The position numbers and the translations under genes are program-made. 42,351 bases of DNA from JANNXY01 sp031409775 (GTDB lineage: Bacteria; Patescibacteriota; Minisyncoccia; Phycocordibacterales; CAIZIN01): the NCBI GenBank assembly GCA_031409775.1, contig JANNXY010000019.1, forward strand, positions 1 to 42,351, in the 5' to 3' direction. The notes below the pieces were generated by a model. It saw only the letters and a list, made by a program, of their open reading frames with translations, had not been told where the DNA came from and searched no databases. Position 1 is the stretch's first letter; each line of letters opens with the position of its first letter. Shown here one piece after another: positions 14,963-21,318 of this stretch.

Positions 14963-15433
14963 ATAAAAGTTGATCCTGAGTATTTTAAGATTAGAAAGGA
15001 AAAAGCCAAAGAAATTTTTGATCTTAAAAAAGAAATTTGGTGTCCCTATTTTCAGACCAAAATTACTCTAAATTCTGACGGTTTCCACCATTTGCAATTC
15101 TCGGGCAGGAGAGAAAGAGAGAAAAAAGCCCAGTTATTAAAATTTAGTCTGCTTCCGCTTGCTTTAGAAATTATAAGTAAGGCAGGAACCATCCAAGAGT
15201 ATAGAAGCGGTCTCAGACCAGTAGGTAAAGTGTCAAAAAGTAATGGTTCGGTTCCAATGAAGAATGTAGAATATTGGGGCTTAGTTGCGATTGTTAGAGA
15301 GAACAAGATCAAGGTGAGGGTAATACTTCGTAGAGTAGGGGATGGAAAAATCACATTTTGGAGTGTAATGCCGGACGTGAAATTCCACAATGGTATTCAG
15401 AAGCTTGGACCAGAATTTATGGAAAATGAATAA
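14963..15433 (+). CDS. Conserved-looking unknown protein, possible non-ATG start
   Basis: The frame is open from 14948 to 15433 and contains no ATG before the middle of the protein. The likely start is ATA at 14963, giving IKVDPEYFKIRKEKAKEIF, with AAGGGG 11 nt before it inside the end of rplI. A TTG at 15092 is possible but would cut off an evidently coding N-terminus (LKKEIWCPYFQTKITLN). The product has 156 residues. The C-terminal part VRVILRRVGDGKITFWSVMP is reminiscent of small RNase/toxin-like folds, but I cannot assign a family. It lies 5 nt after rplI and ends in a terminator. Confidence 0.6.
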   Translation: MKVDPEYFKIRKEKAKEIFDLKKEIWCPYFQTKITLNSDGFHHLQFSGRREREKKAQLLKFSLLPLALEIISKAGTIQEYRSGLRPVGKVSKSNGSVPMKNVEYWGLVAIVRENKIKVRVILRRVGDGKITFWSVMPDVKFHNGIQKLGPEFMENE

Positions 15434-15434
15434 G

Positions 15435-15459
15435 CAAAAAACCCACCGATAAGGTGGGT
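15435..15459. terminator. Bidirectional terminator (unknown gene plus / small RNA minus)
   Basis: AACCCACC-gataa-GGTGGGT has a 7-bp core stem. On the minus strand it is followed by a run of six T, so it is strongest as the end of the small RNA at 15524-15435. On the plus strand the T-tract is only GCTTTGTT. Confidence 0.75.
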
Positions 15460-15524
15460 GCTTTGTTATGCCTGCCTTCGGCTTAGGAAATCCTTAGCTG
15501 AACGGGGCTTGCGCCCGCAGGCAC
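15435..15524 (-). ncRNA. Candidate small structured RNA (about 90 nt)
   Basis: The minus strand shows a complete RNA unit with no reading frame. A promoter (TTGTTT-17-TGC-TATAGT) predicts a start at G 15524. From the second base a 7-bp closing stem TGCCTGC/GCAGGCA (15523-15517 with 15475-15469) encloses GGGC-gcaa-GCCC with a GNRA-type loop and GCTAAGG-attt-CCTAAGC with one mismatch, forming a three-way junction. A terminator with six T ends it at 15435. It is not a tRNA: there is no anticodon or T arm. I cannot match it to a known riboswitch or ribozyme. It may be a regulator or a stand-alone sRNA. Confidence 0.55.
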
Positions 15525-15530
15525 ATATAA

Positions 15531-15559
15531 ACTATAGCAAACCGTGGACACTAAAACAA
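15531..15559 (-). promoter_or_regulatory. Promoter of the candidate small RNA
   Basis: On the minus strand TTGTTT (15559-15554), a 17-nt spacer and TGC-TATAGT place the start at 15524, one base before the closing stem. Confidence 0.6.
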
Positions 15560-15572
15560 GTGTGGTGGATTT

Positions 15573-15602
15573 AAATAAAATTCTCGACCATTGCTGATCG
15601 AG
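15573..15602 (-). terminator. Terminator of the 201-residue unknown gene
   Basis: On the minus strand CTCGATCA-gcaa-TGGTCGAG (8 bp, one G-U, GNRA loop) is followed by AATTTTATTT, 23 nt after the stop codon. Confidence 0.8.
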
Positions 15603-15625
15603 TCTCTGTAACCCAGAGAATGGGA

Positions 15626-16231
15626 TTATGCCCTTACTAACTCTTGAGGATAGAGCCTGCGTTGAAACTCTACTCCAAGTATCGGTAGATTGCCGTGATA
15701 ACCAAACAGGAACTCGAAAAGCTGTTCCGGAGCTATGTGTTGGATCCCTTTTTCTGGAGTGAGTGTGCACCATTCCGAAGTTTCTCGGAAAATTACTCCC
15801 TCAAGAAAGTTGAGCTTGCCGACAACTTGTTCTGCATCATAAAATCGGCCAATTTCAAAGTCTCCTTCAGATAGACGGCAGCCAATAAATGGTTTAATGT
15901 CATTGTGCTTTTTCCGACCGTATCTCATTGAACGTTCGAAATCCTCCCATCCAATTCGAATCTCTCGCTCGTCAAGAAGGGTAAAAACATCCAGATTGGG
16001 TGGCTTAGCGTAGATTTCTTCTGTATTCTCGTTCTTTACGTAGAAAGAACCTCCCCGATAACATTTGAACCATTTTGAGGATATATCCTTGAAATCAAGG
16101 GTAGGATTGTACTCGTCAATCCAATTTAGGGTAAGATCGCGATCGATTGCCAAGCTAGGGTTGATTGTTAAAGTTTGATTTGCCATCTTTGTGAGGTCTG
16201 GCGAAGTAACCATGGGATGCTCTTTTGGCAT
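15626..16231 (-). CDS. Hypothetical protein (201 aa), own transcription unit
   Basis: I do not recognise the family. The product is soluble and mixed alpha/beta, with aromatic-rich stretches (SSKWFKCYRGGSFYVKN, EIRIGWEDFERSMRYGRKKH) and EGVIFRETSEWCTLTPEKG. No signal or membrane segment is present. A longer reading from TTG 16249 is excluded because that codon lies only 1 nt past the -10 box. ATG 16231, 13 nt into the predicted mRNA, fits best; ATG 16213 is the alternative. It has a consensus promoter and a GNRA-loop terminator, so it is a single-gene unit between rpmA and the small RNA. Confidence 0.6.
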   Translation of the reverse strand: MPKEHPMVTSPDLTKMANQTLTINPSLAIDRDLTLNWIDEYNPTLDFKDISSKWFKCYRGGSFYVKNENTEEIYAKPPNLDVFTLLDEREIRIGWEDFERSMRYGRKKHNDIKPFIGCRLSEGDFEIGRFYDAEQVVGKLNFLEGVIFRETSEWCTLTPEKGIQHIAPEQLFEFLFGYHGNLPILGVEFQRRLYPQELVRA

Positions 16232-16250
16232 GTAAATGTGCTTTGTCAAG

Positions 16251-16280
16251 ATTGTATCACATGAATTATCGATATGTCAA
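16251..16280 (-). promoter_or_regulatory. Promoter of the 201-residue unknown gene
   Basis: On the minus strand TTGACA, an 18-nt spacer and TACAAT match the sigma-70-type consensus. The predicted start is near 16244. Confidence 0.75.
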
Positions 16281-16284
16281 TAAA

Positions 16285-16313
16285 CGAAAAGCCTCTCCTG
16301 CATTTAGGAGAGG
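16285..16313 (-). terminator. Terminator of rpmA
   Basis: On the minus strand CCTCTCCT-aaatgc-AGGAGAGG (8 bp) is followed by CTTTTCGTTTATT, 28 nt after the rpmA stop. Confidence 0.8.
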
Positions 16314-16340
16314 TCGAGACGAAGTCCGGGTGAGGTTGTA

Positions 16341-16613
16341 TTAACTTACGCTTACTTCCTTGCGGACAGAGCGGGATCCGTCGAAGTTGAGCTTGCGACG
16401 GTTTTTAAAGGCTACTGTACCTGTTCCCACAGAGTAGATAGTGTGGTCCTTGCCTAGGCGGGTATTCCTACCAGCTAGATAGGCTGTACCACGCTGTCTC
16501 ACAATGATAGATCCGGCATTTGCCTTTTCTCCAGCATAAAGCTTCACACCTAGGTACTGAGGGTTGGAATCTGTTTGGTTTTGGGCGGTTCCGCCGGCTT
16601 TCTTATGTGCCAT
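16341..16613 (-). CDS. rpmA: 50S ribosomal protein L27
   Basis: The product has 90 residues. It starts MAHKKAGGTAQN, so like many bacterial forms it has the mature N-terminus that reaches the peptidyl-transferase centre without a cleavable extension. It continues with LGVKLYAGEKANAGSIIVRQ, RGTAYLAGRNTRLGKDHTIY and a basic tail. It is separated from rplU (8528), its usual operon partner. The start lies 31 bp from the divergent gene at 16645, with TATA-rich sequence between and no Shine-Dalgarno sequence. Confidence 0.96.
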   Translation of the reverse strand: MAHKKAGGTAQNQTDSNPQYLGVKLYAGEKANAGSIIVRQRGTAYLAGRNTRLGKDHTIYSVGTGTVAFKNRRKLNFDGSRSVRKEVSVS

Positions 16614-16618
16614 ATTGG

Positions 16619-16633
16619 TTTATACTATATAAT
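16619..16633. promoter_or_regulatory. Divergent -10 boxes of rpmA and the 116-residue gene
   Basis: In the 31-bp gap TATAAT (16628-16633) reads plus, predicting a 5-nt leader. On the minus strand TATAGT (16629-16624) or TATAAA (16624-16619) predict a leader of 4 nt or none. Confidence 0.5.
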
Positions 16634-16644
16634 AATTAGTAAAT

Positions 16645-16995
16645 ATGAGTATACCCGAGTATCTACAGAAAATCAAGCCGGAACTCCCAGATATCCTAAC
16701 AGTCTCCTGTATTGTGCTTATTTGTACCGCTGCTATGGGTCTATACAGGATACAGGCCCAGATAGTCCAGAGTGGGGAAGTACAAGTGGTCCAGGCTACT
16801 TCTACAGCTATAACTAGGATTGCCAATGCTGAAGTGGGTGACGGTAGGCCGGTCTATGCCTCAAAAAATGGTACCAAATACTACTACTCGACCTGTGCTG
16901 GGATCAAAAGGATCAAGGAAAGCAACTTGGTGACATTTGCCAGCGCCGGCTTGGCAATAAGCGAAGGATATGGTCTAGCCAATGGTTGCAAATAA
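16645..16995 (+). CDS. Membrane-anchored protein with small Ada-like domain
   Basis: The product has 116 residues. One membrane helix lies at about 17-36 (ILTVSCIVLICTAAMGLY). The C-terminal part, VYASKNGTKYYYSTCAGIKR then IKESNLVTFAS and a final NGCK, resembles the short Ada-type metal-binding domain (YVASKNGKKYH..WC..A..I) often found on membrane-tethered proteins of candidate-phyla bacteria. Only two Cys remain of the four in the Ada zinc site, so metal binding is uncertain. Function is unknown; it is probably extracytoplasmic. It has its own promoter, divergent from rpmA. Confidence 0.6.
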   Translation: MSIPEYLQKIKPELPDILTVSCIVLICTAAMGLYRIQAQIVQSGEVQVVQATSTAITRIANAEVGDGRPVYASKNGTKYYYSTCAGIKRIKESNLVTFASAGLAISEGYGLANGCK

Positions 16996-17061
16996 TTTGT
17001 AAAAAACTATAAATAGAGCCATTATTTTCTATTTACACACCCTAGAAATAGTGGTGTTGTA

Positions 17062-17090
17062 TTGACTTCCTGAACCGTATGTGCTATTAT
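17062..17090 (+). promoter_or_regulatory. Strong extended -10 promoter
   Basis: TTGACT, a 17-nt spacer and TGC-TATTAT predict a start at A 17097, the first base of the hairpin at 17097-17119. Confidence 0.75.
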
Positions 17091-17585
17091 GTACACAGCT
17101 CAGATACAGTATCTGAGTTTTTCTTTTGGCACTTAAACTTAATCCATAGGCTTATTATAGTAAATCTAGCAGTTGGACTCATGATGCTTGTCGGTGCCCA
17201 GGATACTTCCTTTGCAACCTCAACCTCACAGTCTGCACCAATAGTTGTTTCTAGTACCTTTACATCCAACCAGAGCACCGAAGAGGTTATCCGTGAATAC
17301 TTCAAGGATGATCCTCTACTCGTAGATATCGCTAGATGTGAGTCTCACTTCAGACAATTCAACAAAGATGGTTCAGTTCATAGAGGTGTGGTAAACAACA
17401 AAGATGTTGGTGCCATGCAGATCAACGAACACTACCATTTGGAGACCTCAAAGAAGAAAGGATACGATATCTACACTCTAGAAGGCAATTTGAAATACGC
17501 ACGTGACCTGTATGACCGCCAAGGTCCTCAGCCGTGGATTTCATCTTCACCATGTTGGGGCAAGGCAGAACTTGCCAAGAAGTAA
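17079..17585 (+). CDS. Secreted lysozyme-like / lytic transglycosylase-type protein, start uncertain
   Basis: The frame gives up to 168 residues. A hydrophobic export signal (LIIVNLAVGLMMLVG, ending near SFA) is followed by IARCESHFRQFNKDG and VVNNKDVGAMQINEHYH, the ES..Q.......G.MQ pattern of SLT/lysozyme-like domains with the catalytic-type Glu in CES. It would cut or bind peptidoglycan outside the membrane. The ATG at 17079 lies upstream of the predicted transcription start (17097), and the next ATG (17181) removes the signal peptide. A non-ATG start at about 17142 (ATC) would give a perfect signal peptide. A terminator follows the stop. Confidence 0.7.
   Translation: MCYYVHSSDTVSEFFFWHLNLIHRLIIVNLAVGLMMLVGAQDTSFATSTSQSAPIVVSSTFTSNQSTEEVIREYFKDDPLLVDIARCESHFRQFNKDGSVHRGVVNNKDVGAMQINEHYHLETSKKKGYDIYTLEGNLKYARDLYDRQGPQPWISSSPCWGKAELAKK
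17097..17127 (+). terminator. Palindrome/intrinsic terminator at the transcription start
   Basis: CTCAGATA-cag-TATCTGAG is a perfect 8-bp stem extended by A-U and G-U to 10 bp, followed by TTTTTCTTTT. It begins at the predicted +1 of the promoter at 17062-17090. It could stop transcription after about 25-30 nt (attenuator or tiny RNA), or serve as a dimeric repressor operator. Confidence 0.65.
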
Positions 17586-17595
17586 TAGAAACTAC

Positions 17596-17633
17596 AAAAA
17601 CCACCCCCAGATTATATTTGGCGGGTGGTTTTT
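17596..17633. terminator. Bidirectional terminator after the lysozyme-like gene
   Basis: AAAAACCACCC pairs with GGGTGGTTTTT (11 bp) around a 16-nt loop. Confidence 0.8.
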
Positions 17634-17641
17634 GTTATACT
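17633..17641 (+). promoter_or_regulatory. Extended -10 promoter of the SGNH hydrolase gene
   Basis: TGT-TATACT ends 7 nt before ATG 17649 (1-nt leader). It starts on the T-tract of the preceding terminator. Confidence 0.7.
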
Positions 17642-17648
17642 GATAATA

Positions 17649-18275
17649 ATGAATTATCTTAGAAACAAAGTCGTGCTATTTCCGGTTCTGGTCCTGGCAG
17701 CGATATTTGCCTGGTTTTTCTTTTTAAAAAACGTACCAGATATCGCCAACTACCCAGGCTCTGGTGAGAGTATTGTATTCCTAGGCGATAGTCTCACCGC
17801 AGGTTATGGATCTACAGATGGCAACGACTATGTGAGTCTGATAGGGCAGAAAACACGTATCCCTGTAGTAAATCTGGGTAGAAACGGAGATACCACCGAA
17901 AGCGCCTTGGCTCGAATTGATGAGGTTGTCGCAGCTAAACCCAAACTAGTCGTGGTCTACCTGGGCGGCAACGACTATCTACGTCGTGTACCTATCGAGA
18001 AGACATTTAGTAACCTCGAATGGATAATAATCCAGATACAGGATTCTGGGTCTATGGTTGCCATAATCGGCTCGCCGGGTGGGGTAATAGGGGATCCATA
18101 TGCCGATAGGTACGAGGCACTTGCAGAGAGGTATAAAACAATCTACATTCCTCAGTTTATCAAGTCCATTATCCTCGACCGTAGCCTCATGCATGATGGC
18201 ATTCATCCTAATGATTTGGGTTATAAAATAGTGGCAGATAAGATTTGGGAGGGGATAGAAGACTTTATTTACTAA
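17649..18275 (+). CDS. SGNH/GDSL hydrolase, membrane-anchored
   Basis: The product has 208 residues from ATG 17649; a GTG at 17625 lies inside the terminator and is rejected. One N-terminal membrane helix (about 9-28) precedes an SGNH fold: block I VFLGDSLTAGYG with the nucleophile Ser, the Gly of LGRNGDTTES, the Asn block VVYLGGNDYLRR, and DGIHPNDLGY with the Asp/His pair. It resembles TesA/arylesterase-type lipases and would hydrolyse an ester at the outer face of the membrane; the substrate is unknown. The mRNA is nearly leaderless. Confidence 0.88.
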   Translation: MNYLRNKVVLFPVLVLAAIFAWFFFLKNVPDIANYPGSGESIVFLGDSLTAGYGSTDGNDYVSLIGQKTRIPVVNLGRNGDTTESALARIDEVVAAKPKLVVVYLGGNDYLRRVPIEKTFSNLEWIIIQIQDSGSMVAIIGSPGGVIGDPYADRYEALAERYKTIYIPQFIKSIILDRSLMHDGIHPNDLGYKIVADKIWEGIEDFIY

Positions 18276-18277
18276 TT

Positions 18278-18286
18278 TGTTATACT
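18278..18286 (+). promoter_or_regulatory. Extended -10 promoter, leaderless methyltransferase transcript
   Basis: TGT-TATACT ends 6 nt before ATG 18293, overlapping the stop region of the SGNH gene. Confidence 0.7.
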
Positions 18287-18292
18287 TTCTTC

Positions 18293-19042
18293 ATGTCTAC
18301 CGACGAATACTCAAAGCAGTTTTATATAAACAATGCCCAGAAGTACACAGATCATGTCCGTAATCCTAAGGACTCTGTCTACCATGCTTATTATGAAAAG
18401 CCTGCAATGTATGCACTCTTACCTGATCTCGTGGGTAAAGATGTCATAAGTATCGGTTGTGGAAGTGGGGAAGATAGTAATTATCTTAAAAAGCAAGGAG
18501 CAAAGAGATCTGTGGGGGTTGATCTTACAAAAGAGCTTATAGATATTGCAAAAGAATCATATCTAGAATGTGAATTCCAAGTGATGGACATGGAGCGGTT
18601 GGATTTTCCTGCAGAAAGCTTCGATTTCGCTTATTCAAGCCTAGCCATTCATTATGTCGAAGATTGGGAAAATGTATTTAGTCACATATATAAAATTTTG
18701 AAACCAAATTCGTACTTTCTATTTTCTTGCGGACACCCTGTGAGGTTTGCTATGGATAACTATAAATTAGAGATGAAAAAGAACGAAGTTACTGGCGAAA
18801 GAACTTTCGTCGGGGACTATTTAGCAAAAAGAAAGATAGTTGATGCACTAGGGAAAAATACTGCAAATGTTTGGACCATGCCGTTTGGAGATATTTCTAG
18901 CGCTATATCAAGTTCCGGTTTTCTTATTGAGAAAATAGTTGAACCCCGGCCTTTAAAAGAGCTCAAGGAAGTGGATCTGAGTACCTACGAAAGATTAAGT
19001 AAACTACCCGAATTTGTGATTTTTAAATTAATTAAAAAATGA
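18293..19042 (+). CDS. Class I SAM-dependent methyltransferase
   Basis: The product has 249 residues from ATG 18293; an in-frame start at 18245 would precede the promoter. Motif I is KDVISIGCGSGEDSNYLKKQ (about 45-64), then GVDLTKELIDIAKE (acidic ribose-binding residue) and FDFAYSSLAIHYVEDWENVF. This is a UbiE/COQ5-like Methyltransf_11 layout. The substrate cannot be told. It begins a run of genes with lower GC than the preceding ones, continuing into the phosphatase (4 nt later) and HIT genes, which look like one operon. Confidence 0.85.
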   Translation: MSTDEYSKQFYINNAQKYTDHVRNPKDSVYHAYYEKPAMYALLPDLVGKDVISIGCGSGEDSNYLKKQGAKRSVGVDLTKELIDIAKESYLECEFQVMDMERLDFPAESFDFAYSSLAIHYVEDWENVFSHIYKILKPNSYFLFSCGHPVRFAMDNYKLEMKKNEVTGERTFVGDYLAKRKIVDALGKNTANVWTMPFGDISSAISSSGFLIEKIVEPRPLKELKEVDLSTYERLSKLPEFVIFKLIKK

Positions 19043-19046
19043 ACCA

Positions 19047-19582
19047 ATGATTACAATTATTTTTGAGGCTCACGGAACTACATTTGATAATGAAGCTCAC
19101 CTCTCATCAGGTCATAATGATGTAGAGCTTTCCCATTTAGGGATCCAGCAGTCAAAGGAAATGGGGGAACGTTATAAAGTGACTACTTTGATGTAATCTT
19201 TTGTTCAGACTTGCAGCGTGCATATAAGAGTGCAGAAATAAGTTTTGGTAACAAGTGGCTAATCATACAGGATGCTCGACTTCGAGAGTGTAACTATGGA
19301 GATTTAACTCAACACCCAAGCTCTGAAGTGGATGTTGAGAAACCAAAGAGGATTCATACTCCATTTCCAAACGGCGAAAGCTATGAACAAACTACGGCTC
19401 GAGTGAAAGTATTTCTTGAGGATCTTCTAAAAAATTATGATGGTAAAAGAGTAATGATCATTGGTCACAGAGCTACCCAATATGGTCTGGAACATCTTAT
19501 AAAAGGAGTATCCATTGAGCAGCTTACATCCTCACATTTCAAATGGCAGCCAGGATGGGAATATAATTTTGGAAAAATATGA
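19047..19582 (+). pseudogene. Histidine phosphatase family gene with a single frameshift
   Basis: The first frame (ATG 19047 to TAA 19194-19196) encodes IIFEAHGTTFDNEAHLSSGH and further residues to MGERYK. The second frame, from 19181, encodes DYFDVIFCSDLQRAYKSAE, RLRECNYGD, PFPNGESYEQTTARVKVFLE and VMIIGHRATQYGLEHLIKG. Joined, they give a full phosphoglycerate-mutase-like phosphatase of about 178 residues, with both catalytic His (AHG, where RHG is usual, and GHRA). One base appears lost at about 19178-19180. A -1 slip would restore the frame, but there is no classical slippery heptamer. It is a mutation or a sequencing error. It overlaps the HIT gene by 4 nt (ATGA). Confidence 0.75.
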
Positions 19583-20013
19583 ACTGCATATTTTGCACAG
19601 ACGTAGAGGTTAAGAAAACAACAATCATTGAAAACGATCTAGCTTTTGCATTTCCTACGAATACTCCAATAGTACCTGGTCACATTTTGGTATGTCCGAA
19701 GAGACATATTCAATACTTTGAAGATGCTTCACCAGAAGAAAAGATTGCCATTGAAGATTTGAGATATAGGCTCAAGGGAGCACTTAAGAAAGCGTTCGAA
19801 GCTCAAGGATTTAATTATGCTTGGAATGAAGAGAAAATTGGCGGACAGTCTGTGTCACATTTCCATTTACATATTGTTCCTAGAAAAGAAGGGGATACTG
19901 GAGTTTATAAATATGAGCCACGAGAGTTTTTATACCGTCCTGCTCCAAGAACTATTAGTACTCCAAACGAGGAACTCAATGAGATTGTTGGAGCTATTAA
20001 AAAAGCTATATGA
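19579..20013 (+). CDS. HIT family protein
   Basis: The product has 144 residues. It has an N-terminal CIFC pair, NTPIVPGHILVCPKRHIQYF, and the histidine-triad motif SVSHFHLHIVPR (HxHxH). HIT proteins hydrolyse nucleoside phosphoramidates, dinucleoside polyphosphates or similar nucleotides. The start ATG overlaps the stop of the phosphatase by 4 nt, so translation is coupled. Pairing with a histidine phosphatase and a methyltransferase does not reveal a pathway. Confidence 0.9.
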   Translation: MNCIFCTDVEVKKTTIIENDLAFAFPTNTPIVPGHILVCPKRHIQYFEDASPEEKIAIEDLRYRLKGALKKAFEAQGFNYAWNEEKIGGQSVSHFHLHIVPRKEGDTGVYKYEPREFLYRPAPRTISTPNEELNEIVGAIKKAI

Positions 20014-20059
20014 GTTTAGACTAGTTTACTGATAAACCCAGACGTTTAGAACAGTATAG

Positions 20060-20187
20060 AATGAAAAGTTCGCAGAATTTCAAAAGAAAATATTTAAGCT
20101 CTTGTTCAAGAAGCTCTAGTGGGCCTACAGGGGAGAAACTATATTGATGTCGCACAATATATCTTTACGGTAGGTAGATACGAGTGA
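20060..20187 (+). pseudogene. Possible decayed coding fragment
   Basis: Two frames joined by one shift near 20104 read NEKFAEFQKKIFKL and then VQEALVGLQGRNYIDVAQYI to a TGA at 20185-20187. The amino-acid make-up looks protein-like, but there is no start and I cannot name a family. Otherwise the 244-bp gap 20014-20257 holds only the dacA-like gene's promoter. Confidence 0.3.
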
Positions 20188-20215
20188 CTACTTACACATA
20201 TCCCCATTTTATGCT

Positions 20216-20243
20216 TTGAAATATGGCCCTAGTAACATATAAT
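20216..20243 (+). promoter_or_regulatory. Promoter of the D,D-carboxypeptidase-like gene
   Basis: TTGAAA, a 16-nt spacer and TATAAT predict a start near 20250 and an 8-nt leader before ATG 20258. Confidence 0.6.
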
Positions 20244-20257
20244 ATGCCTATAGTTAT

Positions 20258-21307
20258 ATGTTGTTAATTCCTGATACCAAATTTGAACTAAAGGAAGTAA
20301 AAAATGATACACGAATCCGTGACGGTTTTGCCCTAGGGATCAAAATCACAGTGATCGTGGGTGTATTGTTCCTAGATGGATCTCTGCGACATGTACTGGC
20401 CAAAGGTAATATTGCGAGCGTTTCGGAAGCCCCGATAATCATAAACAAGACACAGGACAACCCCGCCAAGTTCGACCTAGAGAAGATAATGAACAAAGCC
20501 GAGTACGATGCTCTGAATGATATTATTATTAGAGCTTCTGGGGCTTATGTATATGTACCAGAGACTGATACGGTTTTATTTTCCAAGAACGAAGACAGCG
20601 TCTACTCGCTCGCATCGGTAATCAAACTAGTGGTCGCACTCCAGGCAACTGATCTAATACTAGAAGATGAGATCATCGAGATCCGATCTGGAGATACTGC
20701 TCCATACGGTGAATACGGACTAGAGGTTGGTGAGAAATTCACATTTAGGGACCTGAGACACATAATGCTTGTAGCTTCATCCAATGACGCTGCTTGGATT
20801 ATTGCTCGCCATGCTGGCGAGAAAATAATCAAGTCTAATCCTGCTTTGGTCGGCAAGGCGCCTCAACTAGTGTTCCTAGACCAGATGAACCTCAAGTCTA
20901 GAAGCCTCGGTTTACAGACTATTTCTAGCAGAACTGTAACTGGGCTCGATCTACAAGGTGAATCAGTTGCAAGCGCATTTGGCTCTGCCAAAGACGTCAG
21001 CAAGCTCGTAGGTATAATAATAAAAGACTACCCGCAAATATCTAATGACAGCAGACAATTACAGATTGACGTACAGTCGAATGTCAAGGTACATTCCTAT
21101 AACAACACAAACAAGTATTTGTCAACAATAGACAAGCTGCTTCTATCCAAGACAGGTTTCACTAGGATGACAGGTGGGAACCTAGTTATTGCGAGGAAGA
21201 TCAATGACAATGCATCAGTTGTAGTCGTAGTGCTAGGATCAGACAAAGAAGGCCGCTTCCTAGACACACTCACGATCAACAGTGCTCTTGGGAAAGTTTT
21301 TCAATAA
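20258..21307 (+). CDS. D-alanyl-D-alanine carboxypeptidase-like serine hydrolase
   Basis: The product has 349 residues. A short cytoplasmic start and one membrane helix (about 25-50) are followed by the penicillin-binding/S11 fold: SLASVIKL with the SxxK nucleophile pair (about 122-127), ASSNDAAW with SxN, and LSKTGFTRMTGGN with KTG. It would trim D-Ala from peptidoglycan stem peptides outside the membrane. The C-terminal domain of PBP5 is absent, as in short members. It converges on the FAD oxidase with 11 bp between stops; a weak AT-rich hairpin (TTTCAAT-aaata-ATTGAAA) lies there. Confidence 0.88.
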   Translation: MLLIPDTKFELKEVKNDTRIRDGFALGIKITVIVGVLFLDGSLRHVLAKGNIASVSEAPIIINKTQDNPAKFDLEKIMNKAEYDALNDIIIRASGAYVYVPETDTVLFSKNEDSVYSLASVIKLVVALQATDLILEDEIIEIRSGDTAPYGEYGLEVGEKFTFRDLRHIMLVASSNDAAWIIARHAGEKIIKSNPALVGKAPQLVFLDQMNLKSRSLGLQTISSRTVTGLDLQGESVASAFGSAKDVSKLVGIIIKDYPQISNDSRQLQIDVQSNVKVHSYNNTNKYLSTIDKLLLSKTGFTRMTGGNLVIARKINDNASVVVVVLGSDKEGRFLDTLTINSALGKVFQ

Positions 21308-21318
21308 ATAATTGAAAG

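Noticed and set aside
15469..15523. Hammerhead-type ribozyme on the plus strand (CTGA near 15497)
   Set aside because: The CUGANGA core and GAAA are missing.
15435..15524. A degenerate tRNA
   Set aside because: The 7-bp closing stem resembles an acceptor, but there is no anticodon arm, no T arm and no linker at positions 8-9.
16232..16249. TTG start at 16249 for the 201-residue unknown gene
   Set aside because: It lies 1 nt after the -10 box and would not be in the mRNA.
17099..17117. LexA/SOS box
   Set aside because: The palindrome does not match LexA consensus spacing or sequence, and no lexA is in the window.
17625..17648. GTG start at 17625 for the SGNH hydrolase
   Set aside because: It lies inside the terminator and upstream of the promoter; ATG 17649 fits the -10 spacing.
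19170..19185. Programmed -1 frameshift in the histidine phosphatase
   Set aside because: No X-XXY-YYZ slippery heptamer or clear downstream stem is present; a lost base is simpler.
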